Positions 18,432 through 29,919 of a DNA stretch of 64,000 nt are shown in pieces (positions within the stretch are counted from its first letter, which is position 1; the number at the start of each line of letters is the position of its first letter). The stretch is taken from the NCBI RefSeq assembly GCF_027889715.1, contig NZ_JAPJZH010000001.1, forward strand, positions 1 through 64,000, written 5' to 3'. Both the position numbers and the translations under genes were made by a program. Origin of the DNA: Allohoeflea poritis. GTDB lineage: Bacteria > Pseudomonadota > Alphaproteobacteria > Rhizobiales > Rhizobiaceae. Under the pieces are notes generated by a model. That model saw nothing but the letters and a program-made list of their open reading frames with translations. It made no database searches and was not told where the DNA came from.

Positions 18432-18878
18432 ATGCCGAAATTCGATACCAAGCGTTTCGTCGCTCACACGCCCGAACACATGTTCGCGCTCGTCGCCGAT
18501 GTCGAAAAATATCCTGAATTCCTGCCTCTGTGCGACGCGCTGAAGGTCCGCAGCCGCAAGGAGCGCGGCGATAAGACCCTGCTGATCGCCGATATGACCG
18601 TCGGCTACAAGGCCATCCGTGAGACCTTTACCAGTCAGGTGCTGCTCAGCCCGGACGATTCCGTGATCGACGTGAAGTATCTCGACGGACCGTTCCGCTA
18701 TCTCAATAACCGCTGGGGCTTCGAGCCGGCGGGTGAGGGCGGATGCGACGTTTCCTTCCATATCGATTACGAATTCAAGAGCCGCATGCTGGGTGCGCTG
18801 ATGGGCACCATGTTCGATCGTGCGTTCCATAAATTCGCCGAGGCGTTCGAACAGCGGGCGGACCGGATTTACGGCTGA
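18432..18878 (+). CDS. ratA: RatA/COQ10-type START-domain protein
   Basis: A 148-residue single-domain SRPBCC/polyketide-cyclase protein (PKFDTKRFVAHTPEHMFALVADVEKYPEFLPLCDAL) matching the family that contains bacterial RatA and mitochondrial ubiquinone-binding COQ10. In most alphaproteobacteria the member behind lipA is thought to bind quinone rather than to be a toxin, so the symbol is one of homology only. It starts 17 bases after lipA and no antitoxin (RatB) gene follows. The next gene starts 228 bases further on. Confidence 0.85.
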   Translation: MPKFDTKRFVAHTPEHMFALVADVEKYPEFLPLCDALKVRSRKERGDKTLLIADMTVGYKAIRETFTSQVLLSPDDSVIDVKYLDGPFRYLNNRWGFEPAGEGGCDVSFHIDYEFKSRMLGALMGTMFDRAFHKFAEAFEQRADRIYG

Positions 18879-20333
<1,455 letters not shown>

Positions 20334-20335
20334 CC

Positions 20336-21352
20336 ATGGTGCAGATGACAATGATCGAAGCCATCCGCAGCGCCATGGATGTGACCATGGAGCGCGATGA
20401 AAATGTCGTCGTGTTCGGTGAGGATGTCGGCTATTTCGGTGGCGTCTTCCGCTGCACGGCAGGACTGCAGAAGAAATACGGCACATCGCGGGTCTTCGAC
20501 GCCCCGATCAATGAGAGCGGCATTGTCGGCGCCGGGATCGGCATGGCGGTTTACGGCTTGCGGCCCTGCATCGAAGTGCAGTTCGCCGATTACATTTACC
20601 CGGCCTATGACCAGATCGTCTCGGAAGCGGCGCGTATCCGCTATCGCTCGGCCGGCGACTTCACGGCCCCGATCACGATCCGCAGCCCGGTCGGCGGCGG
20701 CATTTTCGGGGGCCAGACGCACAGCCAGAGCCCCGAAGCGCTGTTCACGCATGTCTCCGGCCTCAAAACCATCGTTCCTTCAACGCCTTATGACGCAAAA
20801 GGCCTGCTGATCGCGTCGATCGAAGATGATGATCCTGTTGTCTTTTTCGAGCCTAAACGGCTTTACAACGGACCGTTCGACGGTCATCACGAACGTCCGG
20901 CTCAGAACTGGACGACACATCCGCTTGGCAATGTGCCGGAGGGGCACTACACCCTGCCGATCGGCAAGGCGGCCATCCGGCGCGAAGGCAGCGCCGCGAC
21001 CATCGTCACCTATGGGACCATGTGTTTCGTGGCGGAAGCCGCGGTTCAGGAGACCGGTATTGATGCCGAGATCATCGATCTGCGGACACTGCTCCCGCTC
21101 GACATTGAAACCATAACCCAGTCGGTCATGAAGACCGGCCGATGCATGGTGCTGCACGAGGCGACGCTCACTTCCGGTTTCGGCGCGGAAATCGCCGCCC
21201 AGGTGCAGGAGAACTGCTTTTACAGTCTCGAAGCGCCGATCCTTCGGGTCACTGGGTGGGATACGCCTTATCCGCATGCACAGGAATGGGACTATTTCCC
21301 CGGACCGGCGCGTGTCGGCCGGGAACTCAAAGAGCTGACGGAGGCGATCTGA
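20336..21352 (+). CDS. bkdA2: Branched-chain 2-oxoacid dehydrogenase E1, beta subunit
   Basis: About 338 residues, full length for E1-beta and without a lipoyl extension (contrast PdhB). MTMIEAIRSAMDVTMERDENVVVFGEDVGYFGGVFRCT is the typical N-terminus, and GGIFGGQTHSQSPEALFTHVSGLK is the cofactor-lining region. ATG at 20336 is preferred because GGGAG lies 7 bases upstream; a GTG at 20330 would overlap the preceding stop. Its own TGA overlaps the E2 start (ATGA), indicating translational coupling. Confidence 0.95.
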   Translation: MVQMTMIEAIRSAMDVTMERDENVVVFGEDVGYFGGVFRCTAGLQKKYGTSRVFDAPINESGIVGAGIGMAVYGLRPCIEVQFADYIYPAYDQIVSEAARIRYRSAGDFTAPITIRSPVGGGIFGGQTHSQSPEALFTHVSGLKTIVPSTPYDAKGLLIASIEDDDPVVFFEPKRLYNGPFDGHHERPAQNWTTHPLGNVPEGHYTLPIGKAAIRREGSAATIVTYGTMCFVAEAAVQETGIDAEIIDLRTLLPLDIETITQSVMKTGRCMVLHEATLTSGFGAEIAAQVQENCFYSLEAPILRVTGWDTPYPHAQEWDYFPGPARVGRELKELTEAI

Positions 21353-22665
21353 TGGGCGTTCACACGATCAAGATGCCCGATGTCGGCGAAGGCATCACCG
21401 AAGCCGAGATCGTCGAATGGAACGTTTCCGTCGGCGATACGGTGCGTGAGGACGATGTGCTGGCGGCGGTCATGACCGACAAAGCGACGGTCGAGATCCC
21501 GTCGCCGGTCGAAGGCAAGATCGTTTCCATCGAAGGCGAGGTCGGCCAGATGACGGCCGTCGGCTCCGCCATTGTTACGATCGAGGTCGAGGGCGAGGGC
21601 AACAGCGGTGTTGAAAAAACACCACCCCCGCCGAAGCCCGTCCGGGAAAGTCCAAAAGCCGTTGAAGCCGTTGAGCAGCCGAAAGAAGAGCCGGCTGCCG
21701 AACCCGACCGGGCCGAACCGACGATGCCGGTGTCACGACCGGCGCCGGCCGCACCGCGACGGGCGCCGATAACGAATGGACCGCCCAGGCCGGAGGGCGA
21801 AAAACCGGTTGCCGCGCCGAGCGTGCGCAAACGCGCCATGGATGCAGGTATCGAACTTGTCTATGTGCGCGGCACCGGACCGGCGGGACGCATCCTGCAT
21901 GAGGATCTGGACGCCTATATCGCTGGCAAGGCCGAGCCGGTCACGAGTTCGTTCCAGCCGAACAACACGATCACCGAGACAAAGGTCATCGGGCTGCGGC
22001 GCAAGATCGCCGAGCGGCTTCAGGATGCCAAGCAGCGCATTCCGCATATCACCTATGTCGACGAAGTGGACATGACGGAACTGGAAGAGTTGCGACAGCA
22101 TCTCAACGAGACACGGCAGGAGCATCAGCCGAAGCTGACGCTGCTGCCGTTCATCATGCGTGCCATGGTCAAGGCGTTGCGCACCCATCCCAAGCTCAGC
22201 GCGCAATATGATGACGAAGCGGGTATCCTGCGCGAGTTCGGCGCTGCCCATATCGGCATGGCGGTCCAGACCGCAAACGGTCTCATGGTGGCAGTCGTGC
22301 GCAATGCGGAGGCGAGGAACATCTGGGGTCTGGCCGAGGAAGGCCGGCGGCTCGCGGCCGCCGCGCGCGATGGGACCATTACCCGCAAGGAACTGACCGG
22401 CTCAACCATCACGCTGACAAGCCTCGGCAGCATTGGCGGCATCGTTTCGACGCCGGTCATCAACAGCCCGGAAGTTGCCATCGTCGGCGTCAACAAGATC
22501 GCCATGAGGCCCGTCTATCAGGATGGCGCATTCGTTCCGCGAAAGATCATGAATCTCTCGTCTTCCTTCGATCACCGGATCGTCGACGGGTGGGACGCGG
22601 CCGAATTCATCCAGCACATACGCCGCTCGCTGGAAACGCCGGCAACCCTCTTCATGGAGCCGTAA
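21352..22665 (+). CDS. bkdB: Lipoamide acyltransferase, E2 of the branched-chain complex
   Basis: 437 residues: lipoyl domain (1-80, lipoyl Lys in MTDKATVEIPS at about 44), a Pro-rich linker (about 90-145), peripheral-subunit-binding domain (about 148-185, PSVRKRAMDAGIELVYVRGTGPAGRILHEDL), and the acyltransferase core with FDHRIVDGWDAAEFI near the C-terminus (His and Asp of the CAT-like active site). The lipoyl motif TDKATVEIPS differs from the pdh type ([10 protein letters not shown]), as expected for BCKDH E2. The ATG overlaps the E1-beta stop and the next gene begins directly after its TAA. Confidence 0.95.
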   Translation: MGVHTIKMPDVGEGITEAEIVEWNVSVGDTVREDDVLAAVMTDKATVEIPSPVEGKIVSIEGEVGQMTAVGSAIVTIEVEGEGNSGVEKTPPPPKPVRESPKAVEAVEQPKEEPAAEPDRAEPTMPVSRPAPAAPRRAPITNGPPRPEGEKPVAAPSVRKRAMDAGIELVYVRGTGPAGRILHEDLDAYIAGKAEPVTSSFQPNNTITETKVIGLRRKIAERLQDAKQRIPHITYVDEVDMTELEELRQHLNETRQEHQPKLTLLPFIMRAMVKALRTHPKLSAQYDDEAGILREFGAAHIGMAVQTANGLMVAVVRNAEARNIWGLAEEGRRLAAAARDGTITRKELTGSTITLTSLGSIGGIVSTPVINSPEVAIVGVNKIAMRPVYQDGAFVPRKIMNLSSSFDHRIVDGWDAAEFIQHIRRSLETPATLFMEP

Positions 22666-24060
22666 ATGAACTATCTATCCTGCGAAGTGCTGGTTATCGG
22701 CGGCGGTCCGGGCGGCTATGTGGCGGCCATCCGCGCCGGGCAACTCGGTCTCGATACGATCCTTGTCGAGAAGAAGTCCGTCGGCGGCACCTGTCTCAAT
22801 GTCGGCTGCATACCGTCCAAGGCGATTATCCATGTCGCCGACGCATTCGAGCAGGCGGTCAAGGCGTCGAAAGGCAAGGCGCATGGGTATTCGGTCAAGG
22901 ACCCTGTCCTGGACCTGGTCGGCGCCATTGAATGGAAGGACGGTATTGTCGGCCAGTTGAACCGCGGCGTCGAGGCGCTTTTGAAGAAGGCGGGCGTTAC
23001 GGTCATCAATGGCCAGGCGCGCATGCGCGACGGCAAGACGTGCAGCATTGCCGGAGAGAAGGAAAACACCCAGATCAAGGCGAAGTTCGTGGTCCTCGCA
23101 CCCGGATCGGAGCCGATCGAACTGGAGGCGCTTCCGTTTGGCGGCAATGTCATTTCCTCGACACAGGCCCTGAAACTGGAAGAACTGCCGAAGCGTCTCG
23201 CTGTCGTTGGCGGTGGCTATATCGGTCTGGAACTCGGAACCGCTTTCGCCAAGATGGGCTCGAAGGTGACCGTACTCGAAGCCACCGAGCGATTGCTTCC
23301 GCAATATGACAAGGAGATCGGCACAGCGGTCTCGCGGCAGCTCAAGAAGCTGGGCGTTGTCGTTCATCTCAATACACTTGCGGGCGGCATGAACAAGAAA
23401 GGCACAGCGGTGGAGGCAAAGGGACCCGATGACGCGTCTTTCGCCGTGGATGCCGACAAGGTGCTGGTCACCGTCGGACGCAAGCCGCGCCTCGACGGCT
23501 GGGGCCTGCGGGAACTGCAGTTGACGATGAACAATGGCTTCATCGCAATCGATGAAGAGTGCCGCACATCGATGACCGACGTCTTTGCCATCGGCGACGT
23601 TACGGGCGAACCCATGCTGGCGCACCGCGCCATGGCGCAGGGCGAGGTGGTGGCCGAACTCATTGCCGGCAAGCGCCGGACCTTCGAACCGGCTGCGATT
23701 CCCGCAGTGTGCTTTACCGATCCCGAGGTGGTTTCCGTGGGGCTTTCTCCTGACGAGGCGCGTGAAGCCGGCCATGAGGTCGCGGTCGGGAAGTTCCCGC
23801 TGCCGGTCAACGGGCGGGCGATGACGCTTGGCGCCGACACCGGTTTTGTGCGCGTGGTCGCGCGTAAGGACAACGGGCTGGTGCTGGGCATCCAGGCCGC
23901 CGGAAAAAACATCTCGGAATTCGCTTCGTCCTTCGCGCTGGCGCTCGAAATGGGCGCCTGCCTGGAAGACATTGCGTCCACCATCCATGCTCACCCGACG
24001 CAAGGGGAAGGCATTCAGGAGGCGGCGATGCTTGCGCTCGGCCACGGCCTGCATATCTAG
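22666..24060 (+). CDS. lpdV: Dihydrolipoyl dehydrogenase (E3) of the branched-chain complex
   Basis: 464 residues. FAD-binding GGGPGGYVAAIRAGQLG, redox disulfide GGTCLNVGCIPSKAII (about 42-57), NAD-binding VVGGGYIGLELGTAFAKMG and the C-terminal HAHPTQGEGIQEAA are all present. It is closer in layout to generic E3 than to the pdh-linked LpdA in this window, which has an insertion. The ATG directly follows the bkdB stop without a gap. Having two E3 genes, each inside its own operon, implies complex-specific partners. Confidence 0.95.
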   Translation: MNYLSCEVLVIGGGPGGYVAAIRAGQLGLDTILVEKKSVGGTCLNVGCIPSKAIIHVADAFEQAVKASKGKAHGYSVKDPVLDLVGAIEWKDGIVGQLNRGVEALLKKAGVTVINGQARMRDGKTCSIAGEKENTQIKAKFVVLAPGSEPIELEALPFGGNVISSTQALKLEELPKRLAVVGGGYIGLELGTAFAKMGSKVTVLEATERLLPQYDKEIGTAVSRQLKKLGVVVHLNTLAGGMNKKGTAVEAKGPDDASFAVDADKVLVTVGRKPRLDGWGLRELQLTMNNGFIAIDEECRTSMTDVFAIGDVTGEPMLAHRAMAQGEVVAELIAGKRRTFEPAAIPAVCFTDPEVVSVGLSPDEAREAGHEVAVGKFPLPVNGRAMTLGADTGFVRVVARKDNGLVLGIQAAGKNISEFASSFALALEMGACLEDIASTIHAHPTQGEGIQEAAMLALGHGLHI

Positions 24061-24092
24061 AGACAGAGGTCTACCCGTCACTGGAGGATGCG

Positions 24093-24371
24093 ATGCGTTT
24101 GATGTTGAAATTCACGATACCGGTTGAAAAGGGCAATCAGGCCGAAAAGGACGGCACGCTGGGGCCGGCCATCGCCAAGTTGGTCGAGACGGTCAATGCC
24201 GAGGCGTCCTATTTTGCTCTGGAGGACGGCAAACGCATGGGCATCGTTGTTTTCGAGGAAGCGGATCAGGCGCGCATGCCGATGATCAACGAGCCGCTCT
24301 TTGCCGCCCTCGACGCTTCGATCGAGATTCAGCCGGTCCTTACGGCCGAAGATCTGCAGAGGGCGCTGTAG
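24093..24371 (+). CDS. Small conserved protein of unknown function at the end of the bkd operon
   Basis: A 92-residue soluble protein (MRLMLKFTIPVEKGNQAEKDG...) with a beta-alpha-beta-beta-alpha-beta rhythm typical of ferredoxin-like or dimeric alpha/beta-barrel proteins. I do not recognise a catalytic motif and cannot name it. It starts 32 bases after lpdV with TGGAGG as ribosome site and is the last gene before the convergent cinA, with a gap of three bases. Co-transcription with the bkd operon is likely by position. Confidence 0.7.
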   Translation: MRLMLKFTIPVEKGNQAEKDGTLGPAIAKLVETVNAEASYFALEDGKRMGIVVFEEADQARMPMINEPLFAALDASIEIQPVLTAEDLQRAL

Positions 24372-24374
24372 ACA

Positions 24375-24857
24375 TTATCCGGCCGCAATGAGGGCCTGAA
24401 GTGCCTTCTCGACGGTCGCCTCGCGAATATGGGCACGGCCCAGATCTCCGAACCTGAGTTCCGTATGTTGGGTGGGGCCGTTTCGGCGGGCGAGCGCCAT
24501 GTGCACGAGCCCGACGGGCTTTTCAACCGTACCGCCGTCCGGGCCGGCGACACCGGTGACCGAAACGGCAAGATCGGCCCTGGAACGGGCGAGGGCGCCT
24601 TCGGCCATTTCGATGGCGGTCTCGCGAGAAACAGCGCCATGGGCCTGCAAGGTGGCGACGGACACACCGATCATGTCTTCCTTGGCTTCGTTGGAATATG
24701 TGACGAAACCGCGGTCAAGCACGGCCGAGGAGCCGGGAATATCCGTGATGGCGGCGGCGATCATGCCGCCGGTACAGGATTCGGCGGTGGCCACCATCTT
24801 TCCCGCCCGCGTCATCTGCAGAACGAGGTCGCGCGCCAAACCCGTCAGATCAGCCAT
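24375..24857 (-). CDS. cinA: CinA-family protein, nicotinamide-nucleotide amidase type
   Basis: 160 residues, the stand-alone C-terminal CinA domain (PncC type), which deamidates NMN in the NAD salvage route. [22 protein letters not shown] (about 22-43), with the conserved Ser-Cys-Thr stretch, and [21 protein letters not shown] (about 110-130) are diagnostic. The N-terminal MoaB-like domain of full CinA is absent, as is normal in this order. Its start overlaps the end of ispDF by 8 bases, so the two are translated from one mRNA. Confidence 0.9.
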   Translation of the reverse strand: MADLTGLARDLVLQMTRAGKMVATAESCTGGMIAAAITDIPGSSAVLDRGFVTYSNEAKEDMIGVSVATLQAHGAVSRETAIEMAEGALARSRADLAVSVTGVAGPDGGTVEKPVGLVHMALARRNGPTQHTELRFGDLGRAHIREATVEKALQALIAAG

Positions 24858-26070
24858 TCGGATTGCTCCTGTAAATCACGGTTGCCGTGGCAATGGCGGC
24901 AATGCCCTCGCGCCGGCCGATAAAGCCGATCTTCTCGTTGGTGGTTGCCTTCACCGAACATCGCTCGACAGCAATGCCCAGGATTTCGGCGAGCTTGCTG
25001 CGCATGTCAGCGCGATGCGGGCCTATTTTCGGCGCTTCGCAAATGAGCGTGACGTCGGCATTCATGACCGTGCCGCCGTTTTCGGCCACGAGACCAGCTG
25101 CGTGTTCGAGAAAGATATGCGATGACGCGCCCGCCCACTGCGAATCACTTGGCGGGAAGTGATCGCCGATATCGCCCAGTCCGCAGGTCGCCAGCAACGC
25201 ATCGGTCAGCGCGTGGAGTGCAACGTCAGCGTCGGAGTGGCCGGAAAGACCATGGTCATGCGGTATGTCCACGCCGCACAGCGTTACATGGTCGCCGGCG
25301 ACCAGCGCATGGACGTCGTATCCATTGCCGGTGCGGACATCGGGCAGATGCGTACCGGCCGTTGCAAACGTCAGTTTTTCGTCCGCCACGTTGATGTCCC
25401 TCGCGGTCGTCAGTTTCACGTTCTCCGGTTCGCCGTCGATGAGCGCCACCGGCAGGCCGACCCACTCGGCGATGCTGCAATCATCGGTGAAGTCGGATTT
25501 GTTGGCCTCTGCCGCCGCCCGGTGGGCGTCCAGGATGTCCCGATAGGAAAATCCCTGCGGTGTTTGTGCTCCATAGAGACCGCTGCGCGGCACGGTGCCA
25601 TCGACATGTTTGGCAGCCTCCGATTTTTTGAGCGTATCGGACACCGCGATGACCGGCAATGCGGCCTGCTCGCCGCTCTGAAGGGTGCCTATGACCCGGT
25701 CGATCAATTCGTTGCTGACAAACGGACGGACACCGTCATGGATGAGCACATGGCCAAGCTTAGCGCTTTCGAGCGCTTCCAGGCCATTGAGGACCGATTG
25801 CTGGCGTTCAGCGCCGCCCTCCACAACGATCAGTGAGCCCGGACCATCGGTTTGCTCGATTGCCCGGGTGAAGAGTTCGTGATCGTCCCGATGGATGACG
25901 ACAACGGTCTTTGCAATTTGCGGATTGTTCCGGAAGGCTTCGAGGGTTCGGGCGAGAACGGCACGTCCGCCAATGGAACGGTACTGTTTTGGCCCATCTT
26001 GCCGATTGCCGGCGCGTTCGCCGCGACCGGCTGCGACAATGACCGCTCCGATGCTTCCTGTTTCCGACAT
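24850..26070 (-). CDS. ispDF: Bifunctional IspD/IspF of the MEP isoprenoid pathway
   Basis: A 406-residue fusion. The N-terminal IspD part (about 1-230) has the nucleotide motif [12 protein letters not shown]...[10 protein letters not shown] and [12 protein letters not shown], and makes CDP-methylerythritol. The C-terminal IspF part (about 246-406) has [25 protein letters not shown] (metal His and Asp) and [21 protein letters not shown], and cyclises to ME-cPP. This fusion is found in many alphaproteobacteria. ATG at 26070 is preferred over the ATG at 26091 because the protein body begins there, although neither has a strong ribosome site. It is divergent from dusB. Confidence 0.95.
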   Translation of the reverse strand: MSETGSIGAVIVAAGRGERAGNRQDGPKQYRSIGGRAVLARTLEAFRNNPQIAKTVVVIHRDDHELFTRAIEQTDGPGSLIVVEGGAERQQSVLNGLEALESAKLGHVLIHDGVRPFVSNELIDRVIGTLQSGEQAALPVIAVSDTLKKSEAAKHVDGTVPRSGLYGAQTPQGFSYRDILDAHRAAAEANKSDFTDDCSIAEWVGLPVALIDGEPENVKLTTARDINVADEKLTFATAGTHLPDVRTGNGYDVHALVAGDHVTLCGVDIPHDHGLSGHSDADVALHALTDALLATCGLGDIGDHFPPSDSQWAGASSHIFLEHAAGLVAENGGTVMNADVTLICEAPKIGPHRADMRSKLAEILGIAVERCSVKATTNEKIGFIGRREGIAAIATATVIYRSNPNG

Positions 26071-26171
26071 AATCGCCAACCATATTCGCACAAGGCCTGC
26101 CTGCTGTAGCCGTCCGGGACGGTTTTGGCCAGCATCCTTTCCGATGATTCTTCTTGTTTTTTGTTGTCGAA

Positions 26172-26188
26172 TGCATAAAAACTATGCA
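26172..26188. promoter_or_regulatory. Short dyad in the ispDF-dusB divergent promoter region
   Basis: TGCATA (26172-26177) is inverted as TATGCA (26183-26188) around a 5-base A-rich loop, inside the AT-rich gap between the divergent ispDF and dusB-ntrBC transcripts. It could be an operator or part of a promoter. A TATGAT at 26191-26196 could be a -10 element, but no well-spaced -35 is seen. Confidence 0.25.
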
Positions 26189-26222
26189 AATATGATGAGT
26201 GCCTTTTTTTGATGCATCTGGA

Positions 26223-27221
26223 ATGATCGAACAACCACTCAATATCGGACCGGTCGAAATCCGCAACAGGGCCATTCTGGCGCCGATGTCCGGCATCAGC
26301 GACCTTCCGTTTCGCACGCTGGCATGGCGCTACGGTGCCGGTCTTGTGGTGACCGAAATGGTTGCCAGCCGGGAACTTGTCTGCGACCGCCGCGAATCAT
26401 GGTCCCGGCTGCGTGGCGAAGGCATTTCGCCACACATGGTCCAGCTTGCCGGCCGTGAGGCCCGCTGGATGGATGAGGCGGCGCGGATTGCCGAGGCGAA
26501 CGGCGCGGATATCATCGACATCAATATGGGTTGCCCCGCAAAGAAGGTGACCGGCGGATATTCCGGATCGGCGCTGATGCGGGATCTCGATCACGCGGTC
26601 GGGCTGATCGAAGCGACTGTCGGGGCGGTGTCCGTTCCGGTGACCGTCAAGATGCGCCTTGGCTGGGATGAACAGTCGATCAATGCGCCGGAGCTGGCGC
26701 GGCGTGCCGAGGAGGCCGGCGTCCGGATGATTACGGTGCACGGGCGTACACGCAGCCAGTTTTACAAGGGCCGTGCCGATTGGGCTGCCATTCGCGCCGT
26801 TCGTGACGCAACTACAATTCCGCTGGTCGCCAATGGTGACGTCGAAACAAGGCAGGATGTAGAGCGCATCCTGTCGCAGAGCGGTGCCGATGCGGTCATG
26901 GTCGGCCGCGCGGCACAGGGAAGGCCATGGCTGGTCGGACAGCTCGCCGGCAACGATGCAACACCCGGAACGCGGGACGAAATCCTCGATCTGGTTCTCG
27001 AACATTACGAGATGAATTTGACCCATCATGGCGCCGATGTCGGCGTGCGGCATTTCCGCAAACATCTCGGGTGGTACCTGGCGCTCCATGCCCATGACTG
27101 TCCTGCACAGTTGAAAGCGCAGATCATGACCAGTCCGGACCAGGCAAGCGTCATACGCGATCTGCATCTGGCTTTTGATCCGATGGATCGGGATCGGCAA
27201 ACGGACAGGACCGCGGCATGA
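26223..27221 (+). CDS. dusB: tRNA dihydrouridine synthase B
   Basis: About 332 residues, an FMN TIM-barrel enzyme reducing uridine in tRNA D-loops. Motifs: [28 protein letters not shown] near the N-terminus, the active-site Cys in [21 protein letters not shown] (about 99-119), and [15 protein letters not shown] (about 178-192). The gene is the classic partner of ntrBC in rhizobia, where it is also called nifR3-like. ATG at 26223 and an upstream in-frame GTG (26199) are both possible; neither has a strong ribosome site. It overlaps ntrB by ATGA. Confidence 0.93.
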   Translation: MIEQPLNIGPVEIRNRAILAPMSGISDLPFRTLAWRYGAGLVVTEMVASRELVCDRRESWSRLRGEGISPHMVQLAGREARWMDEAARIAEANGADIIDINMGCPAKKVTGGYSGSALMRDLDHAVGLIEATVGAVSVPVTVKMRLGWDEQSINAPELARRAEEAGVRMITVHGRTRSQFYKGRADWAAIRAVRDATTIPLVANGDVETRQDVERILSQSGADAVMVGRAAQGRPWLVGQLAGNDATPGTRDEILDLVLEHYEMNLTHHGADVGVRHFRKHLGWYLALHAHDCPAQLKAQIMTSPDQASVIRDLHLAFDPMDRDRQTDRTAA

Positions 27222-28351
27222 CAACGATGCAGGCAAAGCAAGCGGGCCTCCCCGGCGACGCAGCAGGGGTTGTCCTGGATGCCATACGGCACCCCGTCAT
27301 CATGATCGACGAGAACAGCCTTGTCTCCTACGCCAATGGTGAGGCGGAATCGTTTTTCGGCGCGAGCCGCGCGCAACTCGCGCGCCGGAAACTCGATACG
27401 TACATTCCCTTCGGAAGCCCCTTGCTGGCGCTGATCGATCAGGTCCGGGAACGCCGGGCGCCGGTCAATGAGTATCGGGTCGATGTCAGCTCGCCAAAGC
27501 TCGGAAGCGAAAGGCTGGTCGATCTTTACGTGGCGCCGGTCACCGATCAGGCCGGCTCGGTCGTTGTGCTCTTCCAGGAACGCTCCATGGCCGACAAGAT
27601 CGACCGCCAGTTGACGCACCGCTCGGCTGCCCGTTCGGTCACCGGCCTTGCCTCCATGCTTGCACATGAGATCAAGAACCCGCTCTCCGGCATCAGGGGC
27701 GCGTCACAATTGCTCGAGGCATCGGTGGGTGATGAGGACCGCGCCCTGACCCGACTGATCCGCGATGAGACCGACCGGATCGTATCGCTCGTTGACCGGA
27801 TGGAGATCTTCTCGGATGAGCGGCCGGTCGATCGGGAGCCGGTCAATATCCACGCCGTTCTCGATCATGTAAAAGCGGTCGCTTCGGCGGGTTTTGCCAA
27901 GAAAATCAAGATTGTCGAGAATTACGATCCGTCGCTGCCGCCGGTATTCGCCAATCGCGATCAGCTTGTTCAGGTCTTTCTGAACCTGGTGAAGAATGCC
28001 AGCGAGGCCCTTGCGTCGCAGTCCAACGGCGAGATCACCCTGACAACCGCCTACCGGCCCGGAATTCGCCTGTCGATTCCGGGCGCCAGTGAGCGTGTGT
28101 CGCTGCCGCTCGAATTCTGCGTCCAGGACAATGGTCCGGGTGTTCCGGGAGATATCCTTCCGCATCTGTTCGACCCGTTCATAACGACCAAAATCAATGG
28201 GTCAGGCCTGGGCCTTGCGCTGGTCGCCAAAATCGTCGGCGACCATGGCGGCATTGTCGAATGTGACAGTCAGAACAACCGGACAATATTCCGCATTCTC
28301 ATGCCAGCCTCGAAAGAAGAAAACGCAAATGCCGGAGAGACAAACAAATGA
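27218..28351 (+). CDS. ntrB: Nitrogen regulation sensor kinase/phosphatase NtrB
   Basis: A 377-residue cytosolic histidine kinase. A PAS domain (about 20-110), the dimerisation/phosphotransfer helix with the phospho-accepting His in [21 protein letters not shown] (His near 147), and the ATPase domain with N-box [19 protein letters not shown] and GSGLGLAL. It (de)phosphorylates NtrC according to nitrogen status through PII. Start and stop overlap dusB and ntrC by ATGA on both sides, so dusB-ntrB-ntrC is one translationally coupled operon. Confidence 0.96.
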   Translation: MTTMQAKQAGLPGDAAGVVLDAIRHPVIMIDENSLVSYANGEAESFFGASRAQLARRKLDTYIPFGSPLLALIDQVRERRAPVNEYRVDVSSPKLGSERLVDLYVAPVTDQAGSVVVLFQERSMADKIDRQLTHRSAARSVTGLASMLAHEIKNPLSGIRGASQLLEASVGDEDRALTRLIRDETDRIVSLVDRMEIFSDERPVDREPVNIHAVLDHVKAVASAGFAKKIKIVENYDPSLPPVFANRDQLVQVFLNLVKNASEALASQSNGEITLTTAYRPGIRLSIPGASERVSLPLEFCVQDNGPGVPGDILPHLFDPFITTKINGSGLGLALVAKIVGDHGGIVECDSQNNRTIFRILMPASKEENANAGETNK

Positions 28352-29802
28352 GCAAAGCGACCATACTGGTTGCCGATGACGACGCGGCGATCCGGACCGT
28401 GCTCAACCAGGCGCTGTCGCGTGCCGGTTATGATGTGCGTATCACATCGAACGCGGCGACGCTGTGGCGCTGGGTGGCGGCCGGAGACGGCGATCTGGTG
28501 ATCACCGATGTGGTGATGCCCGACGAGAACGCGTTCGACCTGTTGCCGCGCATAAAGAAGGCGCGACCGGATCTGCCGGTGCTGGTCATGAGTGCACAGA
28601 ACACCTTCATGACGGCCATCAAGGCGTCGGAGCGAGGTGCCTACGAGTATCTTCCGAAGCCCTTCGACCTGACGGAAATGATCGCAATCGTCGGCCGCGC
28701 ATTGTCGGAGCCAAAATCGGCTTCCAGCCAGTCGGATGATGATCTCGGGGAGGGTATGCCGCTTGTCGGACGGTCGGCGGCGATGCAGGAAATCTACCGT
28801 GTGCTCGCGCGCCTCATGCAGACAGACCTGACGCTGATGATCACCGGTGAATCGGGAACCGGAAAGGAGCTGGTGGCCAGGGCGCTGCATGATTACGGCA
28901 AACGCCGAAACGGACCGTTCGTAGCCATCAATATGGCGGCCATACCGCGCGATCTGATCGAGTCGGAACTGTTCGGCCATGAAAAGGGTGCCTTTACCGG
29001 CGCGCAAACACGGTCCAGCGGCCGCTTTGAACAGGCCGAAGGCGGAACACTGTTTCTGGACGAGATCGGCGACATGCCGATGGACGCGCAAACGCGGCTG
29101 CTTCGCGTTCTGCAGCAGGGCGAATATACGACCGTGGGCGGGCGAACGCCTATCCGCACCGATGTGCGGATCGTGGCGGCGACGAACAAGGATCTCAAAA
29201 CCTCCATCAACCAGGGCCTGTTCCGGGAAGACTTGTTTTACCGGCTTAATGTCGTGCCGTTGCGTCTGCCGCCATTGCGGGACCGTGCCGAGGATATTCC
29301 GGACCTGGTGCGGCATTTCAGCAGCGAGGCCGAGAAAGAGGGGCTGAGCGCCAAACGATTCGAGGCCTCCGCGCTGGACCGTCTCAAGGGGTACGCCTGG
29401 CCTGGAAATGTTCGCGAACTTGAGAATTTCGTTCGCCGTATCACGGCACTTTATCCCCAGGATGCGATCACCGCCGAGATCGTGGAATCGGAGCTGAAGA
29501 GCGAAAGCGGTGAAGAAGCAGCGAGCGCCATTGGCAATATCGATGGCAATGCCACGATAGGTCAGGCTGTCGAAGACAATATGCGGCGCTATTTCTCCCA
29601 ATTCGGCTCGGACTTGCCGCCACCGGGTCTCTATCACCGGGTTCTGGAGGAAGTCGAGCATCCGCTGGTCCTTGCGGCCCTGACGGCAACACACGGAAAT
29701 CAAATAAAAGCAGCCGAGTTACTTGGTCTGAACAGGAATACTCTGCGCAAGAAAATACGAGAACTTGGCGTTTCTGTTTACCGTTCTCCAAGAAGTGCTT
29801 GA
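28348..29802 (+). CDS. ntrC: Nitrogen regulation response regulator NtrC (sigma-54 activator)
   Basis: 484 residues: receiver domain (1-120, phospho-Asp in [15 protein letters not shown]), AAA+ sigma-54 activation domain with Walker A GESGTGKE (about 170), the sigma-54-contacting GAFTGA loop (about 214-219) and Walker [12 protein letters not shown], then a Fis-type helix-turn-helix at the C-terminus ([23 protein letters not shown]). All functional motifs are intact, unlike NtrX downstream. The 117-base gap to ntrY contains a strong hairpin. Confidence 0.97.
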   Translation: MSKATILVADDDAAIRTVLNQALSRAGYDVRITSNAATLWRWVAAGDGDLVITDVVMPDENAFDLLPRIKKARPDLPVLVMSAQNTFMTAIKASERGAYEYLPKPFDLTEMIAIVGRALSEPKSASSQSDDDLGEGMPLVGRSAAMQEIYRVLARLMQTDLTLMITGESGTGKELVARALHDYGKRRNGPFVAINMAAIPRDLIESELFGHEKGAFTGAQTRSSGRFEQAEGGTLFLDEIGDMPMDAQTRLLRVLQQGEYTTVGGRTPIRTDVRIVAATNKDLKTSINQGLFREDLFYRLNVVPLRLPPLRDRAEDIPDLVRHFSSEAEKEGLSAKRFEASALDRLKGYAWPGNVRELENFVRRITALYPQDAITAEIVESELKSESGEEAASAIGNIDGNATIGQAVEDNMRRYFSQFGSDLPPPGLYHRVLEEVEHPLVLAALTATHGNQIKAAELLGLNRNTLRKKIRELGVSVYRSPRSA

Positions 29803-29840
29803 ATAAGCGCTTGACCAACGCATAGGGCAGTTGCATTTTC

Positions 29841-29874
29841 GCCACAAAGCGTTGCAACAAGGCAACGCTGTGGC
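29841..29874 (+). promoter_or_regulatory. Strong hairpin between ntrC and ntrY
   Basis: GCCACA (29841-29846) pairs with TGTGGC (29869-29874), and GCGTTGC (29849-29855) pairs with GCAACGC (29862-29868). Only an AA bulge on one side and a 6-base loop interrupt the 13 pairs. No T-run follows on either strand, so it is not a standard terminator. It could mark an mRNA processing or protection site, separating the ntrBC and ntrYX messages, or be a remnant of a repeat. Confidence 0.55.
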
Positions 29875-29919
29875 AAGTCCTGTCATAGAGAATTCGCGTT
29901 AGGAACCGCTGGGGACCCG

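Noticed and set aside
18432-18878. ratA as part of a toxin-antitoxin system
   Set aside because: No RatB-like partner follows and the lipA-linked alphaproteobacterial member is better explained as a COQ10-like quinone-binding protein.
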